From contig NW_002060947.1 of NCBI RefSeq assembly GCF_000150275.1, positions 1,458,193-1,522,192 on the forward strand: 64,000 nt of DNA, in the 5' to 3' direction. The DNA is from Trichoplax adhaerens. Its lineage: Eukaryota; Placozoa; Uniplacotomia; Trichoplacea; Trichoplacidae. The stretch's first letter is position 1. Each line of letters starts with the position of its first letter. The notes beneath the pieces are model-generated. The model ran no database searches and was not told where the DNA came from. It worked only from the letters and a program-made list of their open reading frames with translations. Both the position numbers and the translations under genes were made by a program. Positions 37,827-49,500 of the stretch are shown in pieces.

Positions 37827-37953
37827 TACCATGAAAGTCTATCTTTTATACAGATATCAAAAAAGAATTGAAATTTGATAAAATGCAATAAAATTGTTTC
37901 TCGTCTCCCATACTTGTGGCACAGCCTATATCTGGCATTAGTATAAATTATCT

Positions 37954-39905
37954 TCAACTTGAAAATTTTTCATTTTCGGGTTTAAATACTCTCCAGCAAC
38001 GTTCGTTAAATACCTACAGAAAACAGATAATGATCATAGGAATATCATTGGAAAAGACTATACTTTTAGCAAGAGTTAATTCTGCACGATCAACAAATAA
38101 ATTAAGTTTCAAGAGCTAGCTTTAGTTATGACATCGAAGTGAGTTATTTGGCTTTCCTTTGTAATACTCATTTTAATAGTTTAGGTCTCGCAATTATTGA
38201 TACTATCGCCAGGATAATACTATACAGTACTACAAAAATCTAAAATGTGTTCTATAATGGTCATATTTAGCTGTAAACCAAATTATTACCTTTAAAGATC
38301 GATTCCTGACAACTTCTTCTACTCCTAATTCATTTTGCATTTGTCGCAGCTATTATACCCAAATTGCAAAATAAGAATGGATCTTAAACGAGAAATGATG
38401 GCGCATACATCTTAAAACCCGATAAATTTACCTTCCATTGCTCTTCTCTCAATTCCTTCATAGCGTCAAGGTCGTCTGGATCTTTATCTCTCTGGTCACG
38501 CAATGTTGTCACTCTGTTGCTTACAGTCTTGATGCAACTACGAATGGTGTTTTCTCGATCCACATACGCAGCTGTTAACTGATAATACGTTAAATTATGT
38601 ATTACGTTATATAGGTTAGAATAAAACCAATAATACTGCATCATTCTGTATCGAATTACAATCTAAGTTGATCGTTTTAACTTATAATATTTTTAAGCCT
38701 TTGTATTTTAACAATCGTCGTCTACAAGTTCCAGGTGGAGATATCTATTGACTGTAATACTGCTTAGCGGGAATATGTAATAAGTCCCTTCTGACATTGA
38801 ATATTCATGAGTACCTGTCGATGTAAGTCTTTGCATTGAGCACCAGCGTCCACCTCCCCCTCGAAAGACGTCGTTGGGACACTATTATTTAACTTGTATA
38901 TTATCGTATCATCAATCTTGCGTAATGTTCGCAATGCATCCTATCGTTATGAGATTACCAGATATTCAGAAAGATAAAATTTCATCTACTGTAAAATATT
39001 ATAACGACTCTAAACGCAAGATCGATAATTATTATATATAAAATATTTATAAAGAATGGATATAAAATAAAGGTAGTGTTACAATATTTTGAAGAGTTCA
39101 TTGCAGATTATGCTGGTAATGAATCGATCTAGCTGGTTTATTAATAAACTATGACGAGTTTGCATTTCTGACTTCATATCTTTTCACTTTACAGGACATC
39201 TAGAGTGCCAAACGTATGTATTCATTATGTAGCTTTGATATTTTCTATATTGGCACTGCAAGCTTATTATTAAAATGATGAAGAGTACAGTAATATACAA
39301 TGTACTGGCGACTAGAAGCTAGTGGTAAGCCAGGATAACATATTCTAAGTTAAACTTGCACCTCGCAGTGTCATTACCGCAAATTGATTGCCATAGACCT
39401 GCCAATATTCAGTACAGTATTTTGCAAATGCTAAAGTACTAATCCATCACAATCAACATACTGATGGCTAATGAATCAAGACTGCCTACGTGTCCATGAT
39501 GCAACACATTTGCATGTTTCGTCTAGTCGCAACACCTTCATGAATCGAACTCCTACGTGTACTTTAGAAGAAATGAAAACCTTTCAGCTATCAGCCAATA
39601 ATAGCAACTGATGAGCGAATTCATCCATCTTGCATAGCCGTACTGTAAGTTGAACATTTGTTCTACCTTGATGTATCTATATGTAGAAGATGATTTATTT
39701 TCTCGAATTTATCATCACCTCTGCCGCATGGACTGTACGGTATCGTAGTTACTAACAGCTTTCGACAACAGATGATTTTGCACTAGCAAGCTGACTCCAC
39801 AACAGGATTGTGGAGTCATTTTTCAATTAAAAAGCATACCTGAAACTGGCTAAAATTATGGCAGTTTATCGTTATCTTCTCTTTGGCAGCAGGATCAGTC
39901 GCCAT
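37954..39905 (-). CDS. MIX23: MIX23 (CCDC58), mitochondrial intermembrane-space coiled-coil protein
   Basis: MIX23 is a cysteine-containing intermembrane-space protein linked in yeast to protein import and mitoprotein stress. Five exons, all in phase 0: 39840-39905 (MATDPAAKEKITINCHNFSQ), 38815-38940 (DALRTLRKIDDTIIYKLNNS, then VPTTSFEGEVDAGAQCKDL), 38432-38578 (LTAAYVDRENTIRSCIKTVS and a charged coiled coil), 38290-38349 (LRQMQNELGVEEVVRNRSLK) and 37954-38013 (VFNERCWRVFKPENEKFSS, stop). Total 152 aa, near the human 144. Four cysteine contexts conserved in the family are present (CHNF, QCKD, SCIK, ERCW), as are the V-P-T-x-S-F and M-Q-x-E-L-x-V-E-E-V-V motifs. No cleavable presequence is seen, consistent with disulfide-relay import. 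It is divergent from RMI1, with 766 bp between the start codons. Confidence 0.95.
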
Positions 39906-40671
39906 TTTAATGTTGAAATTACTTTTTGAGCTACAAATTTCCTTTCCTCAGTTAATAAATGGATGGCAGCTTTGCCATCGTCCAGTCTACGGTACAGTAC
40001 AGTATAGTACTGTAGACTACAGTGGAAATCACTCACGCGTACTGTACTGTACCATGCGCAGTATATTATACTGTAGGTTACAGTACTATATATTGTGCAC
40101 TGTAGCCCCGCCCAGTGGCAAGGAGCCCTTGGCTACAGTACTAAATACTGTATTATACTGTACTGTACAGGACGCTACATCTTTCAGCCTATAGATTTTG
40201 ACTTGATGCTTCAGACGTTTCAGTACCGAAATAGAGTTCAACTCCAAAATTTAGAGAGTCTAGTGTACAGGTAACTGCACACTGTAGTGTACAGTACTGT
40301 ACTGTACAGTACTGTACGGTAAGGACTTAGCAGACTGGACGACTAACAGAAAAAAGGTTTCCTTCTAGCCGTCCGTCCCATTGTCCTGGGAGACAAAATA
40401 GGATACGGTACGGACAGCGGCCTGGAAGGAGAGAGCGGCCAAGATAAATTAGCTCCAAGGCTCATCCACCAACGAATAGTAATACTTCAACATTAACAAT
40501 TTTTAGGGTTCTCTTTTAAGGCTTTACAAATGAATTGCCTTTGAACTCTTAGGTGAAGAGCATCACTAAGATCATCTACTATTTCAGATTATCGATAGTA
40601 CTGTAGAGCCTTTCTATTATGATATAATTTTCCTCATGCCAGCAACGGATTGGAAGTAGGCTAGTTCAATC
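39906..40671. promoter_or_regulatory. Divergent promoter region of MIX23 and RMI1, rich in GTAC palindromes
   Basis: The only sequence between two head-to-head start codons (39905 minus, 40672 plus), so both 5' UTRs and promoters must be here. GTACAGTAC-type tracts occupy about 39990-40180 and 40264-40320 (for example GTACAGTACTGTACTGTACA). No TATA box was recognised for either gene. Confidence 0.7.
39990..40320. repeat. GTAC palindromic tracts in the MIX23/RMI1 divergent promoter
   Basis: Clusters such as GGTACAGTACAGTATAGTAC (from about 39990) and GTACAGTACTGTACTGTACA (from about 40294), with looser copies around 40040-40170. Same family as the 31250-31510 tract. Confidence 0.85.
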
Positions 40672-43157
40672 ATGGAAGAGCTAAAACAATGGTTCGCCAA
40701 GCAATTTGGTTTAAATGTTCGAGAAGATTGGTTAAAATCCAACATCAACCAGGTAATACCTTATTAAAATGGTGTAGTAGAGAAGGCTGAAAGGAAAGCT
40801 TCAATATTCTACAAATCATCAATAGAGCATCAATTGCTTTAGTTTTGCTTATAATTATTTAGTAAAGTAAGGACAACTTTGTTGATAATGTAGGTCATGT
40901 TGATTGCTATTTGAAGACGTACCGTGTGCAAACTATTCTATTGGTGTTATGCAAGTACATATTAATCTAATACATGCATTATTTTACTGGATGATATCCC
41001 TGACTAGGCTAAATCAACTAATGATCGAGATAGTTTATACCGGAAATTCTTACACAGCGATATTCGAGATGTATCAAATGGTTATTTAACGAATGCTCAT
41101 ACTACACAATCAACAATTCAATTAAATGGTAAAATCTGTATGCAAGTGGATTCGCTATATGATATCGGCCGATCCGCTTATTCGCAATTACGACAATGCC
41201 AAGGAAACGATGACACCGATTTCTCGGAAGCTGATAATAACGATAAGGTAATAAGATTTGTATTATCTTGAAATATAGTATACGCGTACATAAAGTAGAT
41301 GTCCATGGTATAAACATACGTTGTCTTACTAGATTACATATTACAAGTATTCTTGTATTTATTTAGAAATGGGAACCGAAACCCACCAGAATGCTCCTCC
41401 TAACGCTGAATGATGGTATCCGAGATGTAGAAGCAATGGAGTATCAACCTATACCAGAGTTATCCTACAAAACTCCAATAGGTGCAAAGGTCCGATATGC
41501 AATAGACACTATTTAAAATATACATGCTGTGTTTATGTATGTACAGTACAGTACAGTACAGTATATACTTTTTTTTGAAATGTAATTTGATAATTTATGA
41601 CAATCTGATTAATGTAGATTTTGATTATTGGCCCTGTGACCATGAGATCGGCAATGATCTTACTTGATAGCCAAAATATCCGATTATTAGGAGGTAGCCT
41701 ACCAAATTTAGATGGTAAAGGCCATCAAGATCGCTTGCGACAGCTTTTGTAAGCTTAAGTCTGCGTAAATACGTGTATAGCTTTAATACATGAACACATA
41801 GTATTGACCAAAGTAAATTAGTATAACATCCATATCTTCGACTATTAAATCATAGGAATCTACCTGATGACCATCCATTAGCTACAAAGATAAATCAAAA
41901 TATTCCTATACCAATGGAATTTATCAATGCAAACAATGAGACTATAAATCCTCTGAGTATTCCGCGCAATAAGTTCAACAACGATGAAAAATGGGTTAAA
42001 AAACCTTATTCAGCAAGCATCAATACCCACCAACAAGTTTATGATAACATCCCGCAAGACAAAAGTTTAGGCAATAAATCATGCAAAAATGAAGATATAT
42101 TTATAGTTGACGATGACTTTGACGATGCTGATCTGTTAGCAATGGATGAAGATATCTTTTCTCAACATTTTCAAAAACCTAAAAATAGTAAAGTAGATGT
42201 GAAAATTGAAGCGTCTACTATCAAAAGAGAATATGTATTACCCATTGGATCCACTAAAAGCAATAATGACAATTTGCAACCCAGTCATAGCGGCATAATT
42301 AAGAATGAAAACGATGCTTATAAACTTTCAGAAATGCAAAATACTAAACTAATATCAACCGTAGATTCTGAAAATCCTATACTATATTTGATAGACATAG
42401 AAAATGACCTACGAAAGAACAGTGTTACTTTTCCCTTTACCTTTCATATTAAGGTGGGCAATAATTTGGCTATCATATGTGTAATGCTTGTATTTAATTT
42501 TTGCAAATAAATGACCATAACTGTACGGTACTTATATATTCTTTGCAATATAGGCATATTTTTCTACATTGTTATCACCTTTAAATAGTCGTAATAAGTG
42601 GCATGTAAAAGCAAGAATAAATGATGGAACAAGCTATCTCGACGTCGATGTTAGTGATCAGGTTCGAATATGCTTCTCGTCTTATAAAGATACGATTTTT
42701 TTTATCGACTAGTTCTGATAAGATATATCTTAAAAAGCAAAGTTGATCAATTTTAATTCATATGTAGGTTCTTTCAGAAATCATTGGTTTTAGCGCAGAA
42801 AAATTTAATGTAAGATTCTCATTGAATTGTTTACAGAAATTTTGTTATATTTATTCAATGCAATGATTTATTTCATATTTCTACAGAAATTGAAGTTAGT
42901 TTCTGATCAAAGTGAACGAAAGCTTATGCAACAGGTAATTATAGGAAATTATTAATCATGTGCTATTGAATTTATTATAGAAACAAATTTTCATTATTGT
43001 TTAGGGATTAAAAAATTGTCAGCAAACACTATCGCAAATAAACTGCGTGATGGAGATTATCCTCAACCGGAGTGCAGTTCCACTTTTAATACAGTTAAAG
43101 CAATCGACTATATACAATATGAAAAATCTAATAACCAGGGTAAAGTGTCGTCATTGA
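40672..43157 (+). CDS. RMI1: RMI1, scaffold subunit of the BLM-TOP3A-RMI dissolvasome
   Basis: RMI1 stabilises topoisomerase III-alpha and, with RecQ/BLM, dissolves double Holliday junctions. Exons: 40672-40752, 41008-41247, 41367-41489, 41618-41748, 41856-42453, 42554-42661, 42768-42809, 42887-42934 and 43005-43157, together 507 aa. Order: N-terminal helical DUF1767 region (MEELKQWFAKQFGL, KFLHSDIRDVS), then OB1 (MQVDSLYDIGRSAYSQL, RMLLLTLNDGIRDVEAMEYQ, PIPELSYKTPIGAKILIIGP, NIRLLGG). An acidic Asn/Ser-rich linker (FIVDDDFDDADLLAMDEDIF) follows, then the C-terminal OB2 that binds RMI2 (WHVKARINDGTSYLDVDVSD, SEIIGFS, GLKNCQQTLSQINCVMEI). All junctions keep frame. Joining exon 1 directly to 41008 gives a helical region about nine residues shorter than human, so a tiny exon in 40753-41007 is possible. 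Intron 4 carries TA and GTAC repeats. Confidence 0.94.
41541..41565. repeat. GTACAGTAC tract inside an RMI1 intron
   Basis: GTACAGTACAGTACAGTACA lies between the exons ending at 41489 and starting at 41618. It is the only clear member of this repeat family inside a coding gene in this window. Confidence 0.85.
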
Positions 43158-43571
43158 ATTATTGTTTTATAACTTTAATAAATTCTTCGGAAATACAATA
43201 TAAAAAAGTTGCGATATAGCAAAAATACACGCTGTTGGAGAATGTTAATAATATTTTAAAATCAATAAATATCATGACCTCTAAAGTACAGCATAAAAAA
43301 GTGTTAACATTGTTGTCATTTGATTTTGTACATTTCATATACTCGTGTCAAACAATACCATGATATCATATCCATGTAGATACAAGAACCTATATATATA
43401 TATATCTATATATTTGTATATATATATTTGTGTATACTGTATATACGTATATATATATGTATATATAAACACTAAATGATACAAGTCTGATACTTTTTCA
43501 AATACAATATTATCTAAACAAGTTATGTAAAATAGAGCCATTAATATGCGCTAATGAATTAAAGTAATACA
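43158..43571. other. RMI1-afadin convergent 3' region with TATA microsatellite
   Basis: Tail-to-tail spacer. AATAAA at 43264-43269 is a likely RMI1 polyadenylation signal, about 107 nt after the stop. About 43391-43470 is an imperfect (TA)n microsatellite that yields meaningless Tyr/Ile-rich open frames on the minus strand. Confidence 0.7.
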
Positions 43572-46500
43572 TTACGAAAACATTGCACGCCTTGCTGCAA
43601 ATGTCATATCAGAAGGATCAGCTTCTTCTGAAATTGACGATGTTGAAAATTTTTGAGGCCTTGGTAAAGCGCCGTTACTATTGATAGCCATTAGAGATTG
43701 CGTACGATTGCTAGGGTTCATACCCCGCGTTGATGGGATGTTATCATTGGCACCATTTCGAACAAAATTTCCACGTTGTGCATTATTACCAACGGTCGAT
43801 AAATCTTGTTGACTAACACCACGTGTTGGTGGAAGATTAATTCGAGGCTGATTGTACTGTTCAGGGCCAACATGATTATGTTGTGGTAATTTGTTAATAC
43901 TAGGAGTACTTACTGTACGATAAGGAGCATTAGCAGCAATTGGCTGCGATGGCATATTCGATGATCTTCGAGTTGGTGGTACAGGTTGTTGTGGCTGAGA
44001 TTTTATGCGGANNNNNNNNNNNNNNNNNNNNNNNNNNNNNNNNNNNNNNNNNNNNNNNNNNNNNNNNNNNNNNNNNNNNNNNNNNNNNNNNNNNNNNNNN
44101 NNNNNNNNNNNNNNNNNNNNNNNNNNNNNNNNNNNNNNNNNNNNNNNNNNNNNNNNNNNNNNNNNNNNNNNNNNNNNNNNNNNNNNNNNNNNNNNNNNNN
44201 NNNNNNNNNNNNNNNNNNNNNNNNNNNNNNNNNNNNNNNNNNNNNNNNNNNNNNNNNNNNNNNNNNNNNNNNNNNNNNNNNNNNNNNNNNNNNNNNNNNN
44301 NNNNNNNNNNNNNNNNNNNNNNNNNNNNNNNNNNNNNNNNNNNNNNNNNNNNNNNNNNNNNNNNNNNNNNNNNNNNNNNNNNNNNNNNNNNNNNNNNNNN
44401 NNNNNNNNNNNNNNNNNNNNNNNNNNNNNNNNNNNNNNNNNNNNNNNNNNNNNNNNNNNNNNNNNNNNNNNNNNNNNNNNNNNNNNNNNNNNNNNNNNNN
44501 NNNNNNNNNNNNNNNNNNNNNNNNNNNNNNNNNNNNNNNNNNNNNNNNNNNNNNNNNNNNNNNNNNNNNNNNNNNNNNNNNNNNNNNNNNNNNNNNNNNN
44601 NNNNNNNNNNNNNNNNNNNNNNNNNNNNNNNNNNNNNNNNNNNNNNNNNNNNNNNNNNNNNNNNNNNNNNNNNNNNNNNNNNCATGATTGCTTTCTTTGA
44701 CTAGGCGTAGGACTAGCAGGAGGTCTAAAATTCATTCCTCGTTGATTCGGTAAAGACGATGATCTCTGACTTACAGTTGGGCTAGGCGGAGATTGTGGAG
44801 ATCGTCTGCCGTTGACTACCGGTATCCCTATAGGCTGACTAACTGGCAATGAGAGATTTGGTTTAGGCTTCCTTCCATTTGGATTTGCAATTGGATTTCC
44901 AGCTGAATTAATTGGATGAGGTCCGCGAGTGGCCGATGCGTGTCGTGGCGGAACATTCTGATGTATCTTAGGATCACCTGCTGGATTTTGATTACTAACA
45001 CGATCTGATACTGATGGCGGGGGAAAATTGGATGATTTGATCACAGACTGAGGTAAGGGAGGAGGCGGTGATAAACTATCTGGACTAAGTATTGGCTGTG
45101 GAGGCATTGGTGGCGGTAATGGAGAAGCTTCAGGGCTAATATTATTATTGCGTGCTGGAACCGGATATGATTGAGGTGGCTGCACATGTGAACTCTTTGA
45201 TGCTGTGTTAGACCAATACCTTGGTGGGTTAGGTTCTTCTTCACCTCCATCTGAGACATCTTCATCCACTTTAAACTGAACGCGTTTGGTTCCCTTGGAA
45301 TTAGCATGATATTGTCTGTTTGGTTGATGCTTTTCTTCTTCTAGGTCATCGAATGAGTACTCTTCCATATCATTAGGCCTCTTAGGCTTATCTTCTCCAA
45401 ATATAGCATGCTCTTCTAGTTGATCTTTAAAGCGTACACTTCGTTTTTGTTTTGGTTCATTATCACGAGATTGTGAATGACCATTCAAGTTAACGCGACT
45501 CCCTCTGGGTAATTCTTCGAAACGTAGATCGTCATCATTCCTAAATTAAAATGCCATCTTATTAATATTTTGCGTTAAAGATAGTCCTTTAACCTTAATT
45601 AATCCTTACTTATCCATATCAAAATCGTATAATCGAGGAGCGCTTCCTTGATTTACACTTCGAGGATCACGTTGATCAGTGATTGTTGTAGGTAGAATAT
45701 CAGGCGATAGAGAATCAGGACTCGTTGGTGATCCTGTGGAGTAGTTATAACAATAATCTTAGATTAATTTAACATTTCAATTTAGCCACAGTCTTATAAA
45801 GAATGGATAGGCCTTAATTTTAAAATATTAGATATAATTGATACAAATATTTAAAAATACTGATCACTTTACCATTGGATAATAGAAGTGTCCCCAATCC
45901 ATGATATAACGCGGCCTTTTTAGCAATTTCCAATGCAACCTCATTACCAGTTCTTTGCATAACTTCAGCAGCCCTGATTTATAAATTATATAGGAGAAGT
46001 ACACGAAAGATCAATACAAAATATTTCTTCATAGTTTACTAAACCAGCGAGACAATAGCATTATGCTTATTTATAAAATTTCAACATAGAACGTACTGTT
46101 CTTGAGATATTCCAATTAAACTACGTCCATCAACTGTTAAAATTTGATCACCAGCTTGTAAGCGACCATCCTATTCAGATTAATTTATTTACGCCAAATA
46201 TCATTTTTACTGAATAAAAACATGAGATCAAATTCAATATAAATTTTCTTATTACAAACCTTATCAGCAATGCCACCTTTAACAACAGATTTAATGTAGA
46301 TTCCACACTCTTGTTGATTAGTGCCCTAATAGTTATCATTGTAGTGTTAGAATTGTATAAAATTATATGAGTAGGATTAATTATTCAATTATACATACCC
46401 TAGCGGCGACTATACTAAGACCAAGACTAGCGCCGCCTTTGTAAAAGGTAATGTACTCAATTTCGGCATCCTGAATTATAAAATAATTCCTTCATTATTG

Positions 46501-49500
46501 CGATTGAAAACACACACATTTTAATAGGCATTAATATTTATAAAAAATTTAGTATACTATCACGAATGCAAAAATCAACCTCTGAATCGCTTTCTGGTAA
46601 ATATCCAGGTGAGACATTATCTAACTTATAAAATCCTATTGTAAAAATAAGACATATTAATAAAATGAAATCGATCAATATTGCTAAAATCAGTAAATTC
46701 GTTGAGCTAAGTACTATATTTACTTTCAGTATATTCGATATCAACAAATCCCCGTAGCCAAACAGTCCATGATCCACTAGCTCGACTCTGACTTGTAAGT
46801 CGGCAAATATCTTAAATAAATTAGCAACAATAAATCGATAACTCACATTATTATCGCTATAAATAGATAATAAATCAGTATGATCGCAATCATTATTAAT
46901 AGTATAGAAATGGTTATTGAAGTAGTAATACTAGTGATTAAAGCGTAATATACAACGATAATCATATCTTGATTTCTATAATATACATGGGCTATTTAGA
47001 TTATTTAGTCATATTTCATGCAATAAATGTAGCAAAAAGTTTATTCTACACTTCTTTAACTCGTCTAAATGCAAGATCTTAGCTTAATTTACAATCTTTC
47101 GTACTAACATTGAAGCTTCAATATCGCTATTAACTAAGAATTGATATGATACTTTAATTAATGATAATTAATTATCGTATTCGATAGTATTAAAACTACT
47201 TTAATAGTCTAGATTATTGTTATTACTATAATATAGCTTTGCAAGTGCGTATATTAATTTATTAGTGATAATTAATAGCGATATTACTTTTAAATTCTAT
47301 AATGCAAAATTAGGAGCAAAGAAAACCGTATAAAATTTTCGTAATATTTTATTATAATATAAGTTGTAATTACCAGATTTACTAAATTCAGATAGGAAAT
47401 CTTCCAAGCCAGGCGGTATCCCTTTAATCATTTCACATGTATAACCATCCTCAGGTAATATGAATGGAATCTGTAAATTACCATCTTCTTCCACTTTCAC
47501 TTCGAAACCTTCCGCTAGTAATCTTGCATCTACAGTATTAGTTGCTAGAGCAATCATCTTATCGGCTGCTTGTCGCGATATTTTATCCTCTCTACTTTCA
47601 TTACATTGTTGATAATTGTCCATAATAACACGAAGTTGTTTAGAGTTTAATAAGGCACACCTTGATACGGTTACTTCTAAGTCAACGATTCCTTTAGGTG
47701 ATTTTAAGAAAAATAATGCTTGGTAGATTCGCGCTAAGTGACTTTCAGCGGCTAATTCTAGGCCTTCTTTATGTGCCCAAGATTCAATGTAACCAAGACG
47801 ATTAATAATTCGTTTAGCCCAAATTTTTTTACATAACCTTGATTTTGGCTCTAAAACTAATTTGTTGAATAGCAGGCGATTGACATAATGAAAGACCTAA
47901 ATAGGATTGACAGAAACAGAATATAGCATCGATGAATATCACATTGTTTCCATAAATATATTTTACAGCAGAAATGATTCATTAGAAATTAAGATAGAAT
48001 TAAGAATAGATTACATGAGAAAATAGCTGGACGGTTAAAGCTGCATTAACACCACAGTTTCGTAGCAGTCGTATCGCTGCTGACAACGTCCGAAGTATAT
48101 CAGACATAGTGGGTTTATATCCTTGCTGAAGGTTCGTTACAACTTTAGGATCCATCCACCTAGTTGCCGATTTTGCCGAAACGTATACTTGTTCATCGTG
48201 TGATTCAATTGACAGTAAATAACGTAGATCATCTATAAGTAGAATAAATAAAAAATTAAGCTTAACATTGTAAATATAGCATTACAAAATGAGCTTAAAT
48301 CTATCAAAAATACTAATATTTATTTACCATTAGTAATATCAACATCTTGTGATTCATCTAGAAAAGCTGGCATAACGTAATTTAGCTCTTGCTCAACACA
48401 TTGAGTTAAACATCGGAAAGTACTATCAACGGCTTGTTTTAAAACAGTCTGAACATCGTAAGTAGCATTACATAAGTGTACATCCATTTTAAGAAAGTGT
48501 AATAATTCTGATGCATTAGCCATCCACAAAGCCATTAATGATCCATTATTTGGGTTTTCCTGTTGAATGCAAATATTGAAATTGTTTAGTACCTTTAAAT
48601 CGGTGTTGTTTATCCACTTTAGTCCATTCTTACAATATAAAATTTAAATATCAGAATGGTGGTCTTCATTTAAAAAGAAGATCAATTTATAGCAACTTGC
48701 TAAACTATCATACGATAAAATATAAAGTTGATAGCTATATAAAACTTATACTCACAATTATAAAATGTATATAGATAAAATGATTATAAAAGTACAGTTA
48801 TGATCGATCATAAATTGTAATTATTACCTTGACAGTGTTCCAAATCATTCCGGCCACTTTTTTCAGTTTGCTACCGATGAGTTGTTCTCGTTGTTGTATC
48901 GATAAGTCTGGTTTATATTGTGGATTGATTAAATAACGAGCGGAAATGTATAATATATAAGATGGTGATAACTTAAACCCAACATTAATTTCATTAACTT
49001 TGGAAGTAATAGATGAAAAGAAAGTATCTTCAGCGGACTCCAAATAAGCAATAGTTGCTGGCAATTCATAATCTTGTTGATCGTCTAGTTCATATTCAAA
49101 CGGTAATATTGATCGTTTCTAAAGAAAATTCAGGGCAACACCCAAATTAATTAGCAGATAATAACAAACGTTATTCAATACGAATAAAATCTAAGAAATT
49201 ATATTGGACATCATTAATTTTACAATATGGCACTTGTAATATAAATATGGCAACGTTAGATATACCATATATAGAGATTATCTTCACTTATATATATAAT
49301 TGCAGACGATGATTGAATTTTACTGTACTATGTATTCAAGAATTGGCTAACAGATGCCAAGTATATCGAAAAAAGTAAATTTTTAAAATCATAGGAAGAA
49401 ATTATTCTAGGAAGCTACGTAATAGAAAAGTGACACTAAGCTATTGGGCAGTAGTCTGTTATTACATTTTAATATGCAATTAACTTATCAAATTGGCAAT

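Larger units (their letters stand above)
34375..37953. other. Region between TFAP4 and MIX23; TFAP4 5' end should be here
   Basis: About 3.6 kb, very AT-rich. As both flanking genes are on the minus strand, the TFAP4 first exon and promoter, and the MIX23 3' UTR, should be here. I could not identify the TFAP4 first exon. A probable retrotransposon remnant (37200-37489) is listed separately; otherwise no supportable gene. Confidence 0.5.

Noticed and set aside
39883-40194. 103-codon forward open frame in the MIX23/RMI1 promoter
   Set aside because: It overlaps the antisense of MIX23 exon 1 and then the GTAC repeats; not coding.
43335-43541. Minus-strand frame rich in Tyr and Ile after the afadin stop
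   Set aside because: Translation of a (TA)n microsatellite in the 3' spacer.
43930-44704. Several 230-250 codon open frames on both strands
   Set aside because: They run through the block of N and have no sequence content.
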